Source of the DNA: Polaribacter sp. ALD11
GTDB lineage: Bacteria; Bacteroidota; Bacteroidia; Flavobacteriales; Flavobacteriaceae
Assembly (NCBI RefSeq): GCF_002831685.1
Contig: NZ_CP025119.1
Location: forward strand, 97,001 to 161,000
Direction of reading: 5' to 3'
Length of the DNA stretch: 64,000 nt
The notes under the pieces are model-generated. The model made no database searches and was not told where the DNA came from. It worked only from the letters and a program-made list of their open reading frames with translations. A program made the position numbers and the translations under genes. Shown here in pieces: positions 56,232 to 64,000 of the stretch. The stretch's first letter is position 1. Each line of letters starts with the position of its first letter.

Positions 56232-58853
56232 ATGAAGAAAATTCAGAAGGCAGTTCTCTTATTAGTGGTAATTTTAATTAGTATTCAATTTTACGGACAA
56301 GAAATCTCTAAATTAAAACTTACAAATCTACCTAGTTTGCCCGCTCAAGCAACCACAACAGAATCTCTTGGTTTTGCAGGTATGTTAGGAGGGGCTCATA
56401 ATGGAGTTCTTTTAGTTGCTGGTGGTGCTAATTTTCCTGAAGGTTTGCCTTGGGAAGGTGGTAAAAAAGTGTGGAGCAAAGATATATACATTTTTGAAAA
56501 CGACGAATGGAGGCTGTCTTCAAAACAATTATCAGAACCACTTGGCTATTCGGCTTCTATAAATACAGACCAAGGTATTTTATGCATTGGCGGTAATAAT
56601 GCAACTTCGACTAGTAACAGTGTTTTTATGCTGAGTTATAATAGCGCAAGCAAAGAAGTTGAAATAACAGCATATCCGAAATTACCAGAATCTTTAGCTT
56701 TTTCTTCTGCAGTGGTTGTAGATGACTTTGTATATGTGGTTGGTGGTAAAAACGCAGAACGTAGCACAAATTCATTTTATAGATTAGATTTAAAAAAGAA
56801 ACATAGTTGGACGAAATTAACTGATTTCCCAGGACTTCCTAGAGCACTTCACACTACGGCTATTCAAGAAACAAAAGAGGCTAAAAAACTATTTGTTATC
56901 GGAGGAAGAAACGAAGTAAAAGGACAAAAATCAGAAGCTTTAACTACGTATTTGTCTTATGATTTTAAAAATGAAGTATGGCAAGATGAAGGCACATTAT
57001 TGATAGATGATAAACCTATGGTCTTAATGGGAGCTTCTGCAGAAGTTATGGGATCTATGCATATTATGGTGTATGGAGGAAGTGACGCATTACTTTTTGA
57101 TGAATTAGAAAATATTGGTTTAAAAATGGGTAGCGAACAAGATGCTACTGTAAAAAGCGAATTAACTGGTAGAAGAGATGCTATTTTAAATAATCACCCA
57201 GGGTTTTCAAAAGATATTTTAGCATATAATACAATTACAAAAAAATGGTTTGTGTATGATAGTCTTTCAACCAAGATTCCTGTAACAGCACTTTCATTTA
57301 AAAATAACGATGATTTTGTTATTGTTTCTGGCGAAGTTTCTCCGGGCATTCGAACGGCAAATGTGCAAACATTTAAAATAGCAGATGCTGCACATCCATT
57401 CGGAATTCTTAATTATAGTATTCTTGTACTTTACTTGTTAATATCTGTATTTATTGGTCTTTATTTTGCTCGTAAACAAAAATCTACCGATGATTACTTT
57501 TCAGGAGGTGGTCGTATTCCTTGGTGGGCTGCAGGTTTAAGTGTTTTTGGTACCTTGTTAAGTGCCATCACTTTTATGGCAATTCCAGCGAAGGCTTTTG
57601 TTACAGATTGGTCTTTCTTTTTTCTAAATATTACGGCAATATTAATTACGCCATTAATCGCTTTTATATTTATTCCCTTTTTTAATAGACTAAAAATAAA
57701 AACAGCTTATGAATATTTAGAGGATCGTTTTAATTACTCAGCACGTGCTTTTGGAAGTTTATCTTTTATATTATTTCAATTAGGAAGAATTGGTATCGTT
57801 TTATTGTTGCCTTCATTAGCAATTTCAATTGTAACAGGAATTCCCGTTGAAACCAGTATTTTAATCATGGGAATACTGTGTATCTTTTACACCACATTTG
57901 GTGGTATTGAAGCTGTAGTTTGGACGGATGTTATGCAAGTAATTGTGCTGCTTGGAGGAAGTGTTTTGGCAGTTGTATGGATTATGATGCATACAGAAAC
58001 CTCATTTGCAGATATGATAACGTACGCTTCAGATCGAGAGAAGTTTAATATTGCTAACTTAGAATTGAATTTTACAGAATCTACCTTTTGGGTAGTATTT
58101 ATTGGAGGTTTAGCCTCTGCGATGGTTACGCAAGGAACAGACCAAACTATTGTACAGCGTTATTTAACAAGTTCTAGTGTTAAAGACTCTCAAAAAACCT
58201 TGTATACAAATGCAGTATTAACATTGCCAGCAACCATTATCTTTTTTGGTTTAGGTACACTTTTGTTTATTTTTTACTCGGAAATGCCATCCAAACTTTC
58301 ACCAGCAATTTCTAATAACGATTCTATTTTTCCTTGGTATATTGTAAGAGAATTACCTATGGGAATTTCAGGTTTGTTGGTAGCTGGAATTTTTTCTGCG
58401 GCAATGTCTAGTATTAGTAGTAGTTTAAATTCGGTTTCAACAGCTTATTGTAATGATTTTCACTTGCACTTTAAACCTAAAATTAATGATATTAAACTTT
58501 TAAAAATTGCAAGAGTAGCAACAATGGTAACAGGTGTTCTGGGCGTACTTTTAGCACTTTGGATGGCAAGTTCAGAAATAAAATCGCTTTGGGATCAGTT
58601 TTACCGTTTTTTAGGACTTTTTACAGGAGGACTAGGAGGAATGTTCCTTTTAGGAATGCTTACCAAAAAAGCCAATGCTACTGGTACTTTAATGGGGTTA
58701 GTAGTTAGTGCCCTTGTAATATGGTACATTAGTGTGTTTACAGAAATCAACTTTTTAATGTATTCTTTCTTTGGTGTTGCTTCTTGTTTTGGCTTTGGAT
58801 ACATTTTTAGTTTGATCTTTCCTGATAAGAAGAAAGCAATTAAAGCTTTATAA
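56232..58853 (+). CDS. NanM-like mutarotase fused to sodium/solute symporter (sialic acid uptake)
   Basis: An 873-residue fusion. Residues 1-22 are a signal peptide (IQFYGQ). Residues about 25-385 form a Kelch-type propeller of the cyclically permuted mutarotase group, related to the sialic acid mutarotase NanM (GMLGGAHNGVLLVAGGANFP, VYVVGGKNAERSTNSFYRLD and LPRALHTTAIQE). From about residue 390 a sodium/solute symporter domain follows with about 13 membrane segments and the family patterns STDDYFSGGGRIPWWAAGLS and GLLVAGIFSAAMSSISSSLNS. The fusion would convert alpha-Neu5Ac released by sialidase to the beta form in the periplasm and import it with Na+. It has its own operator-like site upstream and a terminator downstream. 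Confidence 0.93.
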   Translation: MKKIQKAVLLLVVILISIQFYGQEISKLKLTNLPSLPAQATTTESLGFAGMLGGAHNGVLLVAGGANFPEGLPWEGGKKVWSKDIYIFENDEWRLSSKQLSEPLGYSASINTDQGILCIGGNNATSTSNSVFMLSYNSASKEVEITAYPKLPESLAFSSAVVVDDFVYVVGGKNAERSTNSFYRLDLKKKHSWTKLTDFPGLPRALHTTAIQETKEAKKLFVIGGRNEVKGQKSEALTTYLSYDFKNEVWQDEGTLLIDDKPMVLMGASAEVMGSMHIMVYGGSDALLFDELENIGLKMGSEQDATVKSELTGRRDAILNNHPGFSKDILAYNTITKKWFVYDSLSTKIPVTALSFKNNDDFVIVSGEVSPGIRTANVQTFKIADAAHPFGILNYSILVLYLLISVFIGLYFARKQKSTDDYFSGGGRIPWWAAGLSVFGTLLSAITFMAIPAKAFVTDWSFFFLNITAILITPLIAFIFIPFFNRLKIKTAYEYLEDRFNYSARAFGSLSFILFQLGRIGIVLLLPSLAISIVTGIPVETSILIMGILCIFYTTFGGIEAVVWTDVMQVIVLLGGSVLAVVWIMMHTETSFADMITYASDREKFNIANLELNFTESTFWVVFIGGLASAMVTQGTDQTIVQRYLTSSSVKDSQKTLYTNAVLTLPATIIFFGLGTLLFIFYSEMPSKLSPAISNNDSIFPWYIVRELPMGISGLLVAGIFSAAMSSISSSLNSVSTAYCNDFHLHFKPKINDIKLLKIARVATMVTGVLGVLLALWMASSEIKSLWDQFYRFLGLFTGGLGGMFLLGMLTKKANATGTLMGLVVSALVIWYISVFTEINFLMYSFFGVASCFGFGYIFSLIFPDKKKAIKAL

Positions 58854-58885
58854 ATAATAACTATTTTTAATTTTTAGAATACAAT

Positions 58886-58927
58886 AATACTTAACAAGGC
58901 CATAAACCCTGTTAAGTATTTTTTTTA
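58886..58927 (+). terminator. Terminator after the mutarotase-symporter gene
   Basis: Arms AATACTTAACA (58886-58896) and TGTTAAGTATT (58910-58920) followed by TTTTTT. It marks the right end of the glycan locus. Confidence 0.85.
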
Positions 58928-58930
58928 TAT

Positions 58931-58938
58931 TATTTTTG
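58931..58938 (+). promoter_or_regulatory. -7 element just before the trmN6-like start
   Basis: TATTTTTG is a perfect TAnnTTTG match ending only 4 bases before the ATG at 58943. If used, the mRNA would be leaderless or nearly so. No convincing -33 TTG was seen; the upstream bases belong to the terminator. Confidence 0.35.
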
Positions 58939-58942
58939 AAGG

Positions 58943-59665
58943 ATGAAAAAACCATTCCAATTTAAAGAGTTCACAATTCATCAAGATAAAACAGCTATGA
59001 AAGTTGGTACAGATGGTGTTTTATTAGGTGCTTGGTGTTCTGTTAATGATTATCCGGATGCTATTCTAGATATAGGATCTGGAACTGGAGTAGTTTCTTT
59101 AATGATTGCACAACGTTCAGATGCAATGACAATAGATGCAGTTGAGGTTGATGAAAATGCATACGAACAAACTGTAGAAAATTTTGAGAAATCTGATTGG
59201 GGAGATCGTTTGTATTGCTACAATGCTACTTTTCAGGAATTTGCAAATGAAATAGGTGAAGAGGAGGAGAATTACGATTTAATCGTTTCGAATCCGCCTT
59301 TTTATACAGAGGATTTTGAAACGGAAGATGCTGCTAGAAATAAAGCACGATTTACTTCTTCACTTTCTTTTTCAGCATTAATTATTGGAGTTGTTAAAAT
59401 TTTATCGAAAAATGGAATTTTCTCAACTATAATTCCTTTTAGAGAAGAGGTAGATTTCATCAATATAGCAAAAGAAAATGGATTGTTTTTAAATAAGGTT
59501 TGTAGGGTTCAAGGGAATGAAACTTCAGAAATAAAAAGAAGTTTACTCGAGTTTTCTTTCAATGAAATCGAAATAAAAGAAGAAAACTTAATTATAGAAA
59601 TTGAGCGTCATCAATATACAGAAGACTATATTAATTTAACGAAAGATTTTTATTTGAAAATGTAA
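58943..59665 (+). CDS. tRNA1(Val) (adenine(37)-N6)-methyltransferase-like, TrmN6/YfiC family
   Basis: 240 residues, cytoplasmic. It is a class I SAM-dependent methyltransferase with the family start FTIHQDKTAMKVGTDGVLLGAW (about 8-29), the SAM-binding ILDIGSGTGVVSLMIA (about 41-56) and the N6-adenine motif NPPFY (about 116-120). The family methylates A37 of tRNA-Val1 in E. coli. It is a housekeeping gene outside the glycan locus, bounded by terminators on both sides. Confidence 0.88.
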   Translation: MKKPFQFKEFTIHQDKTAMKVGTDGVLLGAWCSVNDYPDAILDIGSGTGVVSLMIAQRSDAMTIDAVEVDENAYEQTVENFEKSDWGDRLYCYNATFQEFANEIGEEEENYDLIVSNPPFYTEDFETEDAARNKARFTSSLSFSALIIGVVKILSKNGIFSTIIPFREEVDFINIAKENGLFLNKVCRVQGNETSEIKRSLLEFSFNEIEIKEENLIIEIERHQYTEDYINLTKDFYLKM

Positions 59666-59686
59666 TGCTATTTTGTTATTCAAAGG

Positions 59687-59731
59687 AACGAAGTAACCTC
59701 TAAATAAAAAGATTACTTCGTTTTCTTTTTT
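59687..59731 (+). terminator. Terminator after the trmN6-like gene
   Basis: Arms AACGAAGTAA (59687-59696) and TTACTTCGTT (59713-59722) followed by TTCTTTTTT. It lies between two convergent genes. Confidence 0.8.
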
Positions 59732-59746
59732 AGTAATTATAAAAGT

Positions 59747-61114
59747 TTATCCCATCACGTGATTAGGATTATATCCTAGATATGGTACCTCTTTCTCTGC
59801 AAATTTTATTCCATGGTTCTCTAATTCTTTTAAAATAGGTTCATAAACCTCTTTTGTAATTGGAAGCTGAACACCAGGAGTTTTAATTTCACCTTTTAAA
59901 ATTTTTAAAGCAGCTATTCCAACAGGCAAACCAACTGTTTTAGCCATCGCAGTATAGGTCTGGTTTTCACCAATCACTACCAAACTACTTTCTATTTGAT
60001 GTTTTTCTCCATTAATTTCATACCCAAAGAGATGTTGCATTACAATCATATCTTTATCGTTTTCTTCTAAAGTCCAAGAATCTTCTAAAATTTTCTGAAG
60101 CATTTTAGCTGGAGTTGCATTTTTAATTCCAATTTTTTTCTTCGGATTAAAAAGATCTAACTCTAATAATTTTTCCCACATTAAATCATCTTGATCTATT
60201 TTTAGATAAGAACGTAATTTTAATTCTACAGAATCAGAAGGAGAATAGGCTAAAAATAAATTCACAAAATCTCGATAACTCATGTTCTCAGATTCTTCTA
60301 TTGTATAAGAGTCATCAGTCATTCCTAATTGTACAAAAATGTTCCAAGCTCTAGAAAAACCTACTTTTCTAATGGTTCCTCTGTACATTGTAGAAATATT
60401 ATCTAAACCATAAACACTTCTATATTTTAAAGAATCTCTATTAGCGTAGGCTTCAAACTTTGCATTGTTAACTTTTAGAAATTCAGTTCTTCTAAATAAT
60501 TTACTATAAGGAATGTATTTATAAGTGCCTTCTTGTATAAACATTGCGGCTCCACCTTGTCCTGCTAAAACAACGTTTCTAGGGTTCCAAGTAAATTTAT
60601 AATTCCATAAATTAGTATCGCTTTCTGGCGCAACGATGCCTCCGCAAAAAGATTCAAATAACAGCATTTTAGCACCATTACTTTTAATTTTATCAATTAT
60701 TTGCATTGCGCTCATATGGTCAATTCCAGGATCTAGACCAATTTCATTCATAAAAACCAAGCCTTTTTCTTTCGCTTGAGCATCTAATGCCTTCATTTCT
60801 TCAGAAATATATGAAGCAGTTACCATGTGTTTGTTAAAAGTGATGCAATCTTTAGCTACTTCTATATGAAATCTTGCAGGCAACATAGAAATTACGATGT
60901 CTGCCTTTTTGATGAGTTTTTCACGCTGATTTTTGTCATAAACATCTAAAACTATGGCTTCAGCATTTTTATGATTATTAATCAATTTATTTGCATTTTC
61001 TGTTGAAATGTCTCCAATGGTTAAAAAAAGATGTTCTTCATTAGATTTATCTAGTAAATATTTAATGAGAGCAGAACTCGATTTTCCAGCACCAATAATT
61101 AGAATGTTTTTCAT
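59747..61114 (-). CDS. Saccharopine dehydrogenase-family protein
   Basis: 455 residues. An N-terminal Rossmann domain with ILIIGAGKSSSALIKYLL is followed by DIVISMLPARFH and the saccharopine dehydrogenase C-terminal region (NEIGLDPGIDHMSAMQIID, GGAAMF). Family members are NAD(P)-dependent reductases/dehydrogenases acting on saccharopine in lysine metabolism. Residues such as DPGIDHM agree with LYS9-like saccharopine reductases. In this phylum it is probably involved in lysine breakdown. It stands alone, divergent from the DUF423 gene. Confidence 0.88.
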   Translation of the reverse strand: MKNILIIGAGKSSSALIKYLLDKSNEEHLFLTIGDISTENANKLINNHKNAEAIVLDVYDKNQREKLIKKADIVISMLPARFHIEVAKDCITFNKHMVTASYISEEMKALDAQAKEKGLVFMNEIGLDPGIDHMSAMQIIDKIKSNGAKMLLFESFCGGIVAPESDTNLWNYKFTWNPRNVVLAGQGGAAMFIQEGTYKYIPYSKLFRRTEFLKVNNAKFEAYANRDSLKYRSVYGLDNISTMYRGTIRKVGFSRAWNIFVQLGMTDDSYTIEESENMSYRDFVNLFLAYSPSDSVELKLRSYLKIDQDDLMWEKLLELDLFNPKKKIGIKNATPAKMLQKILEDSWTLEENDKDMIVMQHLFGYEINGEKHQIESSLVVIGENQTYTAMAKTVGLPVGIAALKILKGEIKTPGVQLPITKEVYEPILKELENHGIKFAEKEVPYLGYNPNHVMG

Positions 61115-61188
61115 ATGATAAATGATGTATTTTTGTATGAAATACGAATATACATCAATTGTTTAAAATTTAACAAAAACCATCAATA

Positions 61189-61569
61189 ATGTTTAAAAAT
61201 TTAATAATTACTAGTTTTTTAGGAATGTTGACTATCATTTTAGGTGCTTTTGGGGCCCATGCTTTAAAAGAGACTTTAACTCCAGAGCAATTATTGAGCT
61301 TTGAAACTGCTGTTCGTTATCAGATGTATCATGTAATTGTTTTACTGTTTGTAAATACCTATAGTGGCTTTTCTTCTATTAAAAAAAATACTATAAGTTG
61401 GTTGTTTTTCTTCGGAATATTATTTTTCTCGGGTTCTATATATGCGATTCAGTTAACAGAAATAACTGCAAAATCAATTTGGTTTATAACACCAATTGGA
61501 GGTTTGTTATTTGTAACAGGTTGGCTTTTTATGATTATTTATTTCTTAAAGGAAACATTAAAAAAGTAA
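61189..61569 (+). CDS. DUF423-family small membrane protein
   Basis: 126 residues with four likely membrane helices (about 5-24, 40-60, 70-88 and 95-118). The family signature GAFGAHALKETLTPEQLLSFETAVRYQMYH spans about residues 19-50. Function is unknown in the family (E. coli YgdD). It lies 74 bp from the divergent saccharopine dehydrogenase-like gene. Confidence 0.88.
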   Translation: MFKNLIITSFLGMLTIILGAFGAHALKETLTPEQLLSFETAVRYQMYHVIVLLFVNTYSGFSSIKKNTISWLFFFGILFFSGSIYAIQLTEITAKSIWFITPIGGLLFVTGWLFMIIYFLKETLKK

Positions 61570-61662
61570 GGTATCCGTAAAAAAACATAAAATAACTTCT
61601 CTGTGAAAAAATATTGTTTAATTTTGTTACGTAATAATAGAAACACAACTAAAATTATATAA

Positions 61663-63273
61663 ATGATAAATCTAAATACGAAATCGATTTCGTTAGACAA
61701 TTTAGGAATCAAAAATGCAACAGTTCGTTACCAATTATCATCTGACGAATTGCACGCAGAAACTTTAGAAAAAGAGCAAGGAGTTGAGTCTTCTTTAGGA
61801 GCAATTGCGGTAAACACTGGGGAGTTTACAGGACGTTCGCCTAAAGACAGGTTTATTGTAAAAGATAATGTAACAAAAGATGAGGTTTGGTGGAGTGATA
61901 TTAACCTACCATTTGATTCTGATAAATTTGATGCTCTTTATAATAAGGTTGCAGATTACCTTTCAGAAAAAGAAATTTTTGTGAGAGATTCTTATGCTTG
62001 TGCAGATGAAGACTATAAGTTAAACATACGAGTTGTAAATGAACAGCCTTGGACTAATATGTTTGCACATAACATGTTTTTACGTCCTACAGCTGAAGAA
62101 TTGAAAGATTTTTCTCCGGAATGGACCGTAATAAATGCGCCAGGTTTTATGGCAGATCCAGAAGTAGATGGAACACGTCAGCATAACTTTGCTATTTTAA
62201 ACTTTACTAGAAAAATTGCTTTAATTGGCGGAACTGGATATACAGGAGAAATTAAAAAAGGAATTTTCTCTGCGTTGAACTTTATATTGCCTGTTTATAA
62301 AAATACATTGCCAATGCATTGTTCTGCAAACGTTGGTAAAGACGGGGATACAGCAATTTTCTTCGGATTATCTGGAACAGGAAAAACAACACTTTCTACA
62401 GATCCTGATAGAAGTTTAATTGGGGATGATGAACATGGTTGGACTGCAGAAAACACCGTTTTTAATTTTGAAGGAGGTTGTTATGCAAAAGTGATTAATT
62501 TATCGCAAGAACAAGAACCAGAAATTTTTGCAGCAATTAAAAAAGGAGCAATTCTAGAAAATGTTGTAATGGATGATAAAGGAGTTATCGATTTTGCAGA
62601 TACTTCAATCACCCAAAATACAAGAGTTAGTTATCCTATTTATCATATAGACAATATTCAAAAACCATCAATTGGTAAAAATCCAAAAAATATCTTCTTT
62701 TTAACTGCAGATGCTTTTGGTGTTTTGCCTCCAATTTCTAAATTAACTCCAAATCAAGCCGCATATCATTTTATATCTGGTTATACAGCAAAAGTAGCTG
62801 GAACAGAAGCAGGTATTACAGAACCAACACCTAGCTTTTCAGCTTGTTTTGGTGCACCTTTTATGCCTTTACATCCAACAAGATACGCAGAAATGCTAAG
62901 TAAAAAGATGAAAGATGCAGGGGTTAATGTTTGGTTGATAAATACAGGTTGGTCTGGAGGCCAATACGGAGTAGGAAGAAGGATGCCTTTAAAATATACA
63001 AGAGCAATGATTTCTGCTGTTTTAAACGGTGATTTAGGAAGCTATAAATATGAGGATTATCATATTCATTCTGTTTTCGGAGTAGCACAACCAAGAAGTT
63101 GTCCTGGAGTTCCAGCAGAATTATTAAGTCCAAGAGCAACTTGGAATAATGATGAAGCATATTATAAAACAGCGTTTAAATTATCTAATGCTTTTAGAGA
63201 AAATTTTACACAATTTGAAGATGCTGCAAGTGAGGAGATTCGTAGAGGAGGTCCTCAACGTTATGCCTTTTAA
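61663..63273 (+). CDS. pckA: Phosphoenolpyruvate carboxykinase (ATP)
   Basis: 536 residues, the usual length. It converts oxaloacetate and ATP to phosphoenolpyruvate, CO2 and ADP in gluconeogenesis. The N-terminal motif GEFTGRSPKDRFIV (about 53-66), the kinase P-loop GLSGTGKTTLS with K241, the metal-binding GDDEHGW (about 262-268) and the adenine-site NTGWSGG are intact. This is useful for growth on amino acids and pyruvate, such as that released by the sialic acid lyase, but the gene is a core metabolic gene and not part of the locus. A terminator follows. Confidence 0.97.
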   Translation: MINLNTKSISLDNLGIKNATVRYQLSSDELHAETLEKEQGVESSLGAIAVNTGEFTGRSPKDRFIVKDNVTKDEVWWSDINLPFDSDKFDALYNKVADYLSEKEIFVRDSYACADEDYKLNIRVVNEQPWTNMFAHNMFLRPTAEELKDFSPEWTVINAPGFMADPEVDGTRQHNFAILNFTRKIALIGGTGYTGEIKKGIFSALNFILPVYKNTLPMHCSANVGKDGDTAIFFGLSGTGKTTLSTDPDRSLIGDDEHGWTAENTVFNFEGGCYAKVINLSQEQEPEIFAAIKKGAILENVVMDDKGVIDFADTSITQNTRVSYPIYHIDNIQKPSIGKNPKNIFFLTADAFGVLPPISKLTPNQAAYHFISGYTAKVAGTEAGITEPTPSFSACFGAPFMPLHPTRYAEMLSKKMKDAGVNVWLINTGWSGGQYGVGRRMPLKYTRAMISAVLNGDLGSYKYEDYHIHSVFGVAQPRSCPGVPAELLSPRATWNNDEAYYKTAFKLSNAFRENFTQFEDAASEEIRRGGPQRYAF

Positions 63274-63297
63274 TATATAATTTTTAGTTTTACAATT

Positions 63298-63330
63298 AAA
63301 ACACCTCATTTAGAGGTGTTTTTTGTTTTT
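63298..63330 (+). terminator. Terminator after pckA
   Basis: Arms AAAACACCTC (63298-63307) and GAGGTGTTTT (63313-63322) with a 5-base loop and a T-rich tail. Confidence 0.85.
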
Positions 63331-63734
63331 AAAATTATACTTAAACTAGATATGGCAGAAGTATTTGTTTTAATAATTGTCAGTTTTAAATTTGCATTTT
63401 AATTCGAAGTGTTGTTTTTTTTAGCAGTATTTTGAAGATTATCAATAAAATATAGTACTTAAAAATTAATTTATTTGAAAGTAAAATTGTCTAGCAGTAA
63501 GTAGGTTATCCTAGATTAATAGCAACGCTAGAATAGTCATTATTCTATTATTACAGGAATTAATATATCAGAAAGTTGTATTTTTACTACAATAGTGTTT
63601 GAGTCAAGATTAATTTTTATTGAGTCAATTAGAATTTGACTTTCAATTTATCTTTGTTGTGTGCTAATATTGGTATAGAAATTGTATTACAATTGGTACA
63701 AAAGATTAGTTTAACCATAAAAAAAATAAGAAAG
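63331..63734. other. Non-coding stretch between pckA and the YtxH gene
   Basis: About 400 bp with no convincing gene, RNA or repeat. The reverse-strand frame here is only the shadow of the YtxH gene. It presumably contains the promoter of that gene. Confidence 0.5.
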
Positions 63735-64000
63735 ATGAGTAATAGTAGCAACACAATAGTAGGTTTATTAGCAGGAACAGTAATTGGTGCAACTTTAGGT
63801 GTTTTGTTTGCCCCAGATAAAGGAGAAAAAACAAGACAAAGAATATCTGAAGAAGCTTTAGCAGCTAAGGATAAAATGGCAGAAAAGGCTTCTGAAATTA
63901 AAGCACAAGTTTCTTCTACAGTAATAGACAGTAAAGAAAGTTTAGATATACAATTAGACAAAGTAGTTTCTAATGTAAGTCATAAAGCTCAAGATGTAAT
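63735..64000 (+). CDS. YtxH-domain protein, 5' part (continues past window)
   Basis: The ATG at 63735 opens a frame that runs to the window end (88 codons seen). The start, a short hydrophobic segment with GLLAGTVIGATLGVLFAPDKG followed by KTRQRISE, is the YtxH (PF12732) signature of one membrane anchor and a charged coiled-coil tail. Members are small membrane-associated proteins linked to general stress in Gram-positive bacteria; the function in this phylum is unknown. A purine-rich AAGAAAG lies directly before the ATG. Confidence 0.85.
   Translation, partial: MSNSSNTIVGLLAGTVIGATLGVLFAPDKGEKTRQRISEEALAAKDKMAEKASEIKAQVSSTVIDSKESLDIQLDKVVSNVSHKAQDV

Noticed and set aside
63629..63961. A minus-strand 110-codon frame
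   Set aside because: It is antisense to the YtxH gene, whose plus-strand signature is clear.

Overview
This is a low-GC (about one third G+C by eye) chromosomal stretch from a Bacteroidota bacterium, most likely a marine member of the Flavobacteriaceae. The reasons are three SusC/SusD outer-membrane uptake pairs, a hybrid two-component sensor, flavobacterial promoters (TTG, about 19 bp, TAnnTTTG), many lipoproteins, and several sulfatases. I cannot fix the genus; a Polaribacter-like organism would fit. No tRNA, rRNA, CRISPR array, prophage or insertion sequence was seen.

Layout. 1-1175: the 3' end of a LytS-type kinase gene and its LytTR response regulator. 1352-6411 (minus): SusC/SusD pair 1. 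6412-8151: a long non-coding stretch with a decayed SusC/SusD pair. 8152-18380 (plus): GH2, GH27, GH2 and two sulfatases. 26870-18592 (minus): an operon of M28 peptidase, two GH20 hexosaminidases, a sulfatase and a GH123-like beta-N-acetylgalactosaminidase. 31229-27138 (minus): a hybrid two-component regulator. 31520-39670 (plus): a GH109 alpha-N-acetylgalactosaminidase, SusC/SusD pair 2, a decayed M60-like (mucinase-type) peptidase and a DUF3472 lipoprotein. 40095-45895 (plus): SusC/SusD pair 3 and N-acetylneuraminate lyase. 46827-46102 (minus): a GntR/FadR-type regulator. 46954-56059 (plus): a tight operon of AGE epimerase, sialidase, two-domain sialate O-acetylesterase, GH27, GH20, SGNH hydrolase and creatininase-family amidohydrolase. 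56232-58853: a mutarotase fused to a sodium/solute symporter. 58943-64000: housekeeping genes (trmN6-like, saccharopine dehydrogenase-like, DUF423, pckA) and the start of a YtxH protein.

How it fits together. Residues 8-59 kb read as one large locus for dismantling a sialylated, O-acetylated, sulfated glycan rich in Gal, GalNAc and GlcNAc, such as mucin-type O-glycans or glycolipid head groups. Esterases and sialidase cap-strip, sulfatases unmask, GH109/GH27 remove alpha-linked termini, GH2/GH20/GH123 remove beta-linked Gal and HexNAc. Free sialic acid is probably mutarotated and imported by the fusion protein, cleaved by the lyase to ManNAc plus pyruvate, and ManNAc is epimerised to GlcNAc. 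A GlcNAc kinase, NagA/NagB, fucosidases and the sulfatase-maturing enzyme are not in the window.

The main discovery is a 17-bp palindrome, ATTATGT-N3-ACATAAT, in front of at least five transcription units of this locus, including the divergent promoter beside the GntR gene. I propose it is the operator of that GntR protein, making it a local sialic acid/mucin-glycan regulator. It lies immediately after the -7 promoter element at several sites. It even survives in front of the decayed SusC/SusD remnant.
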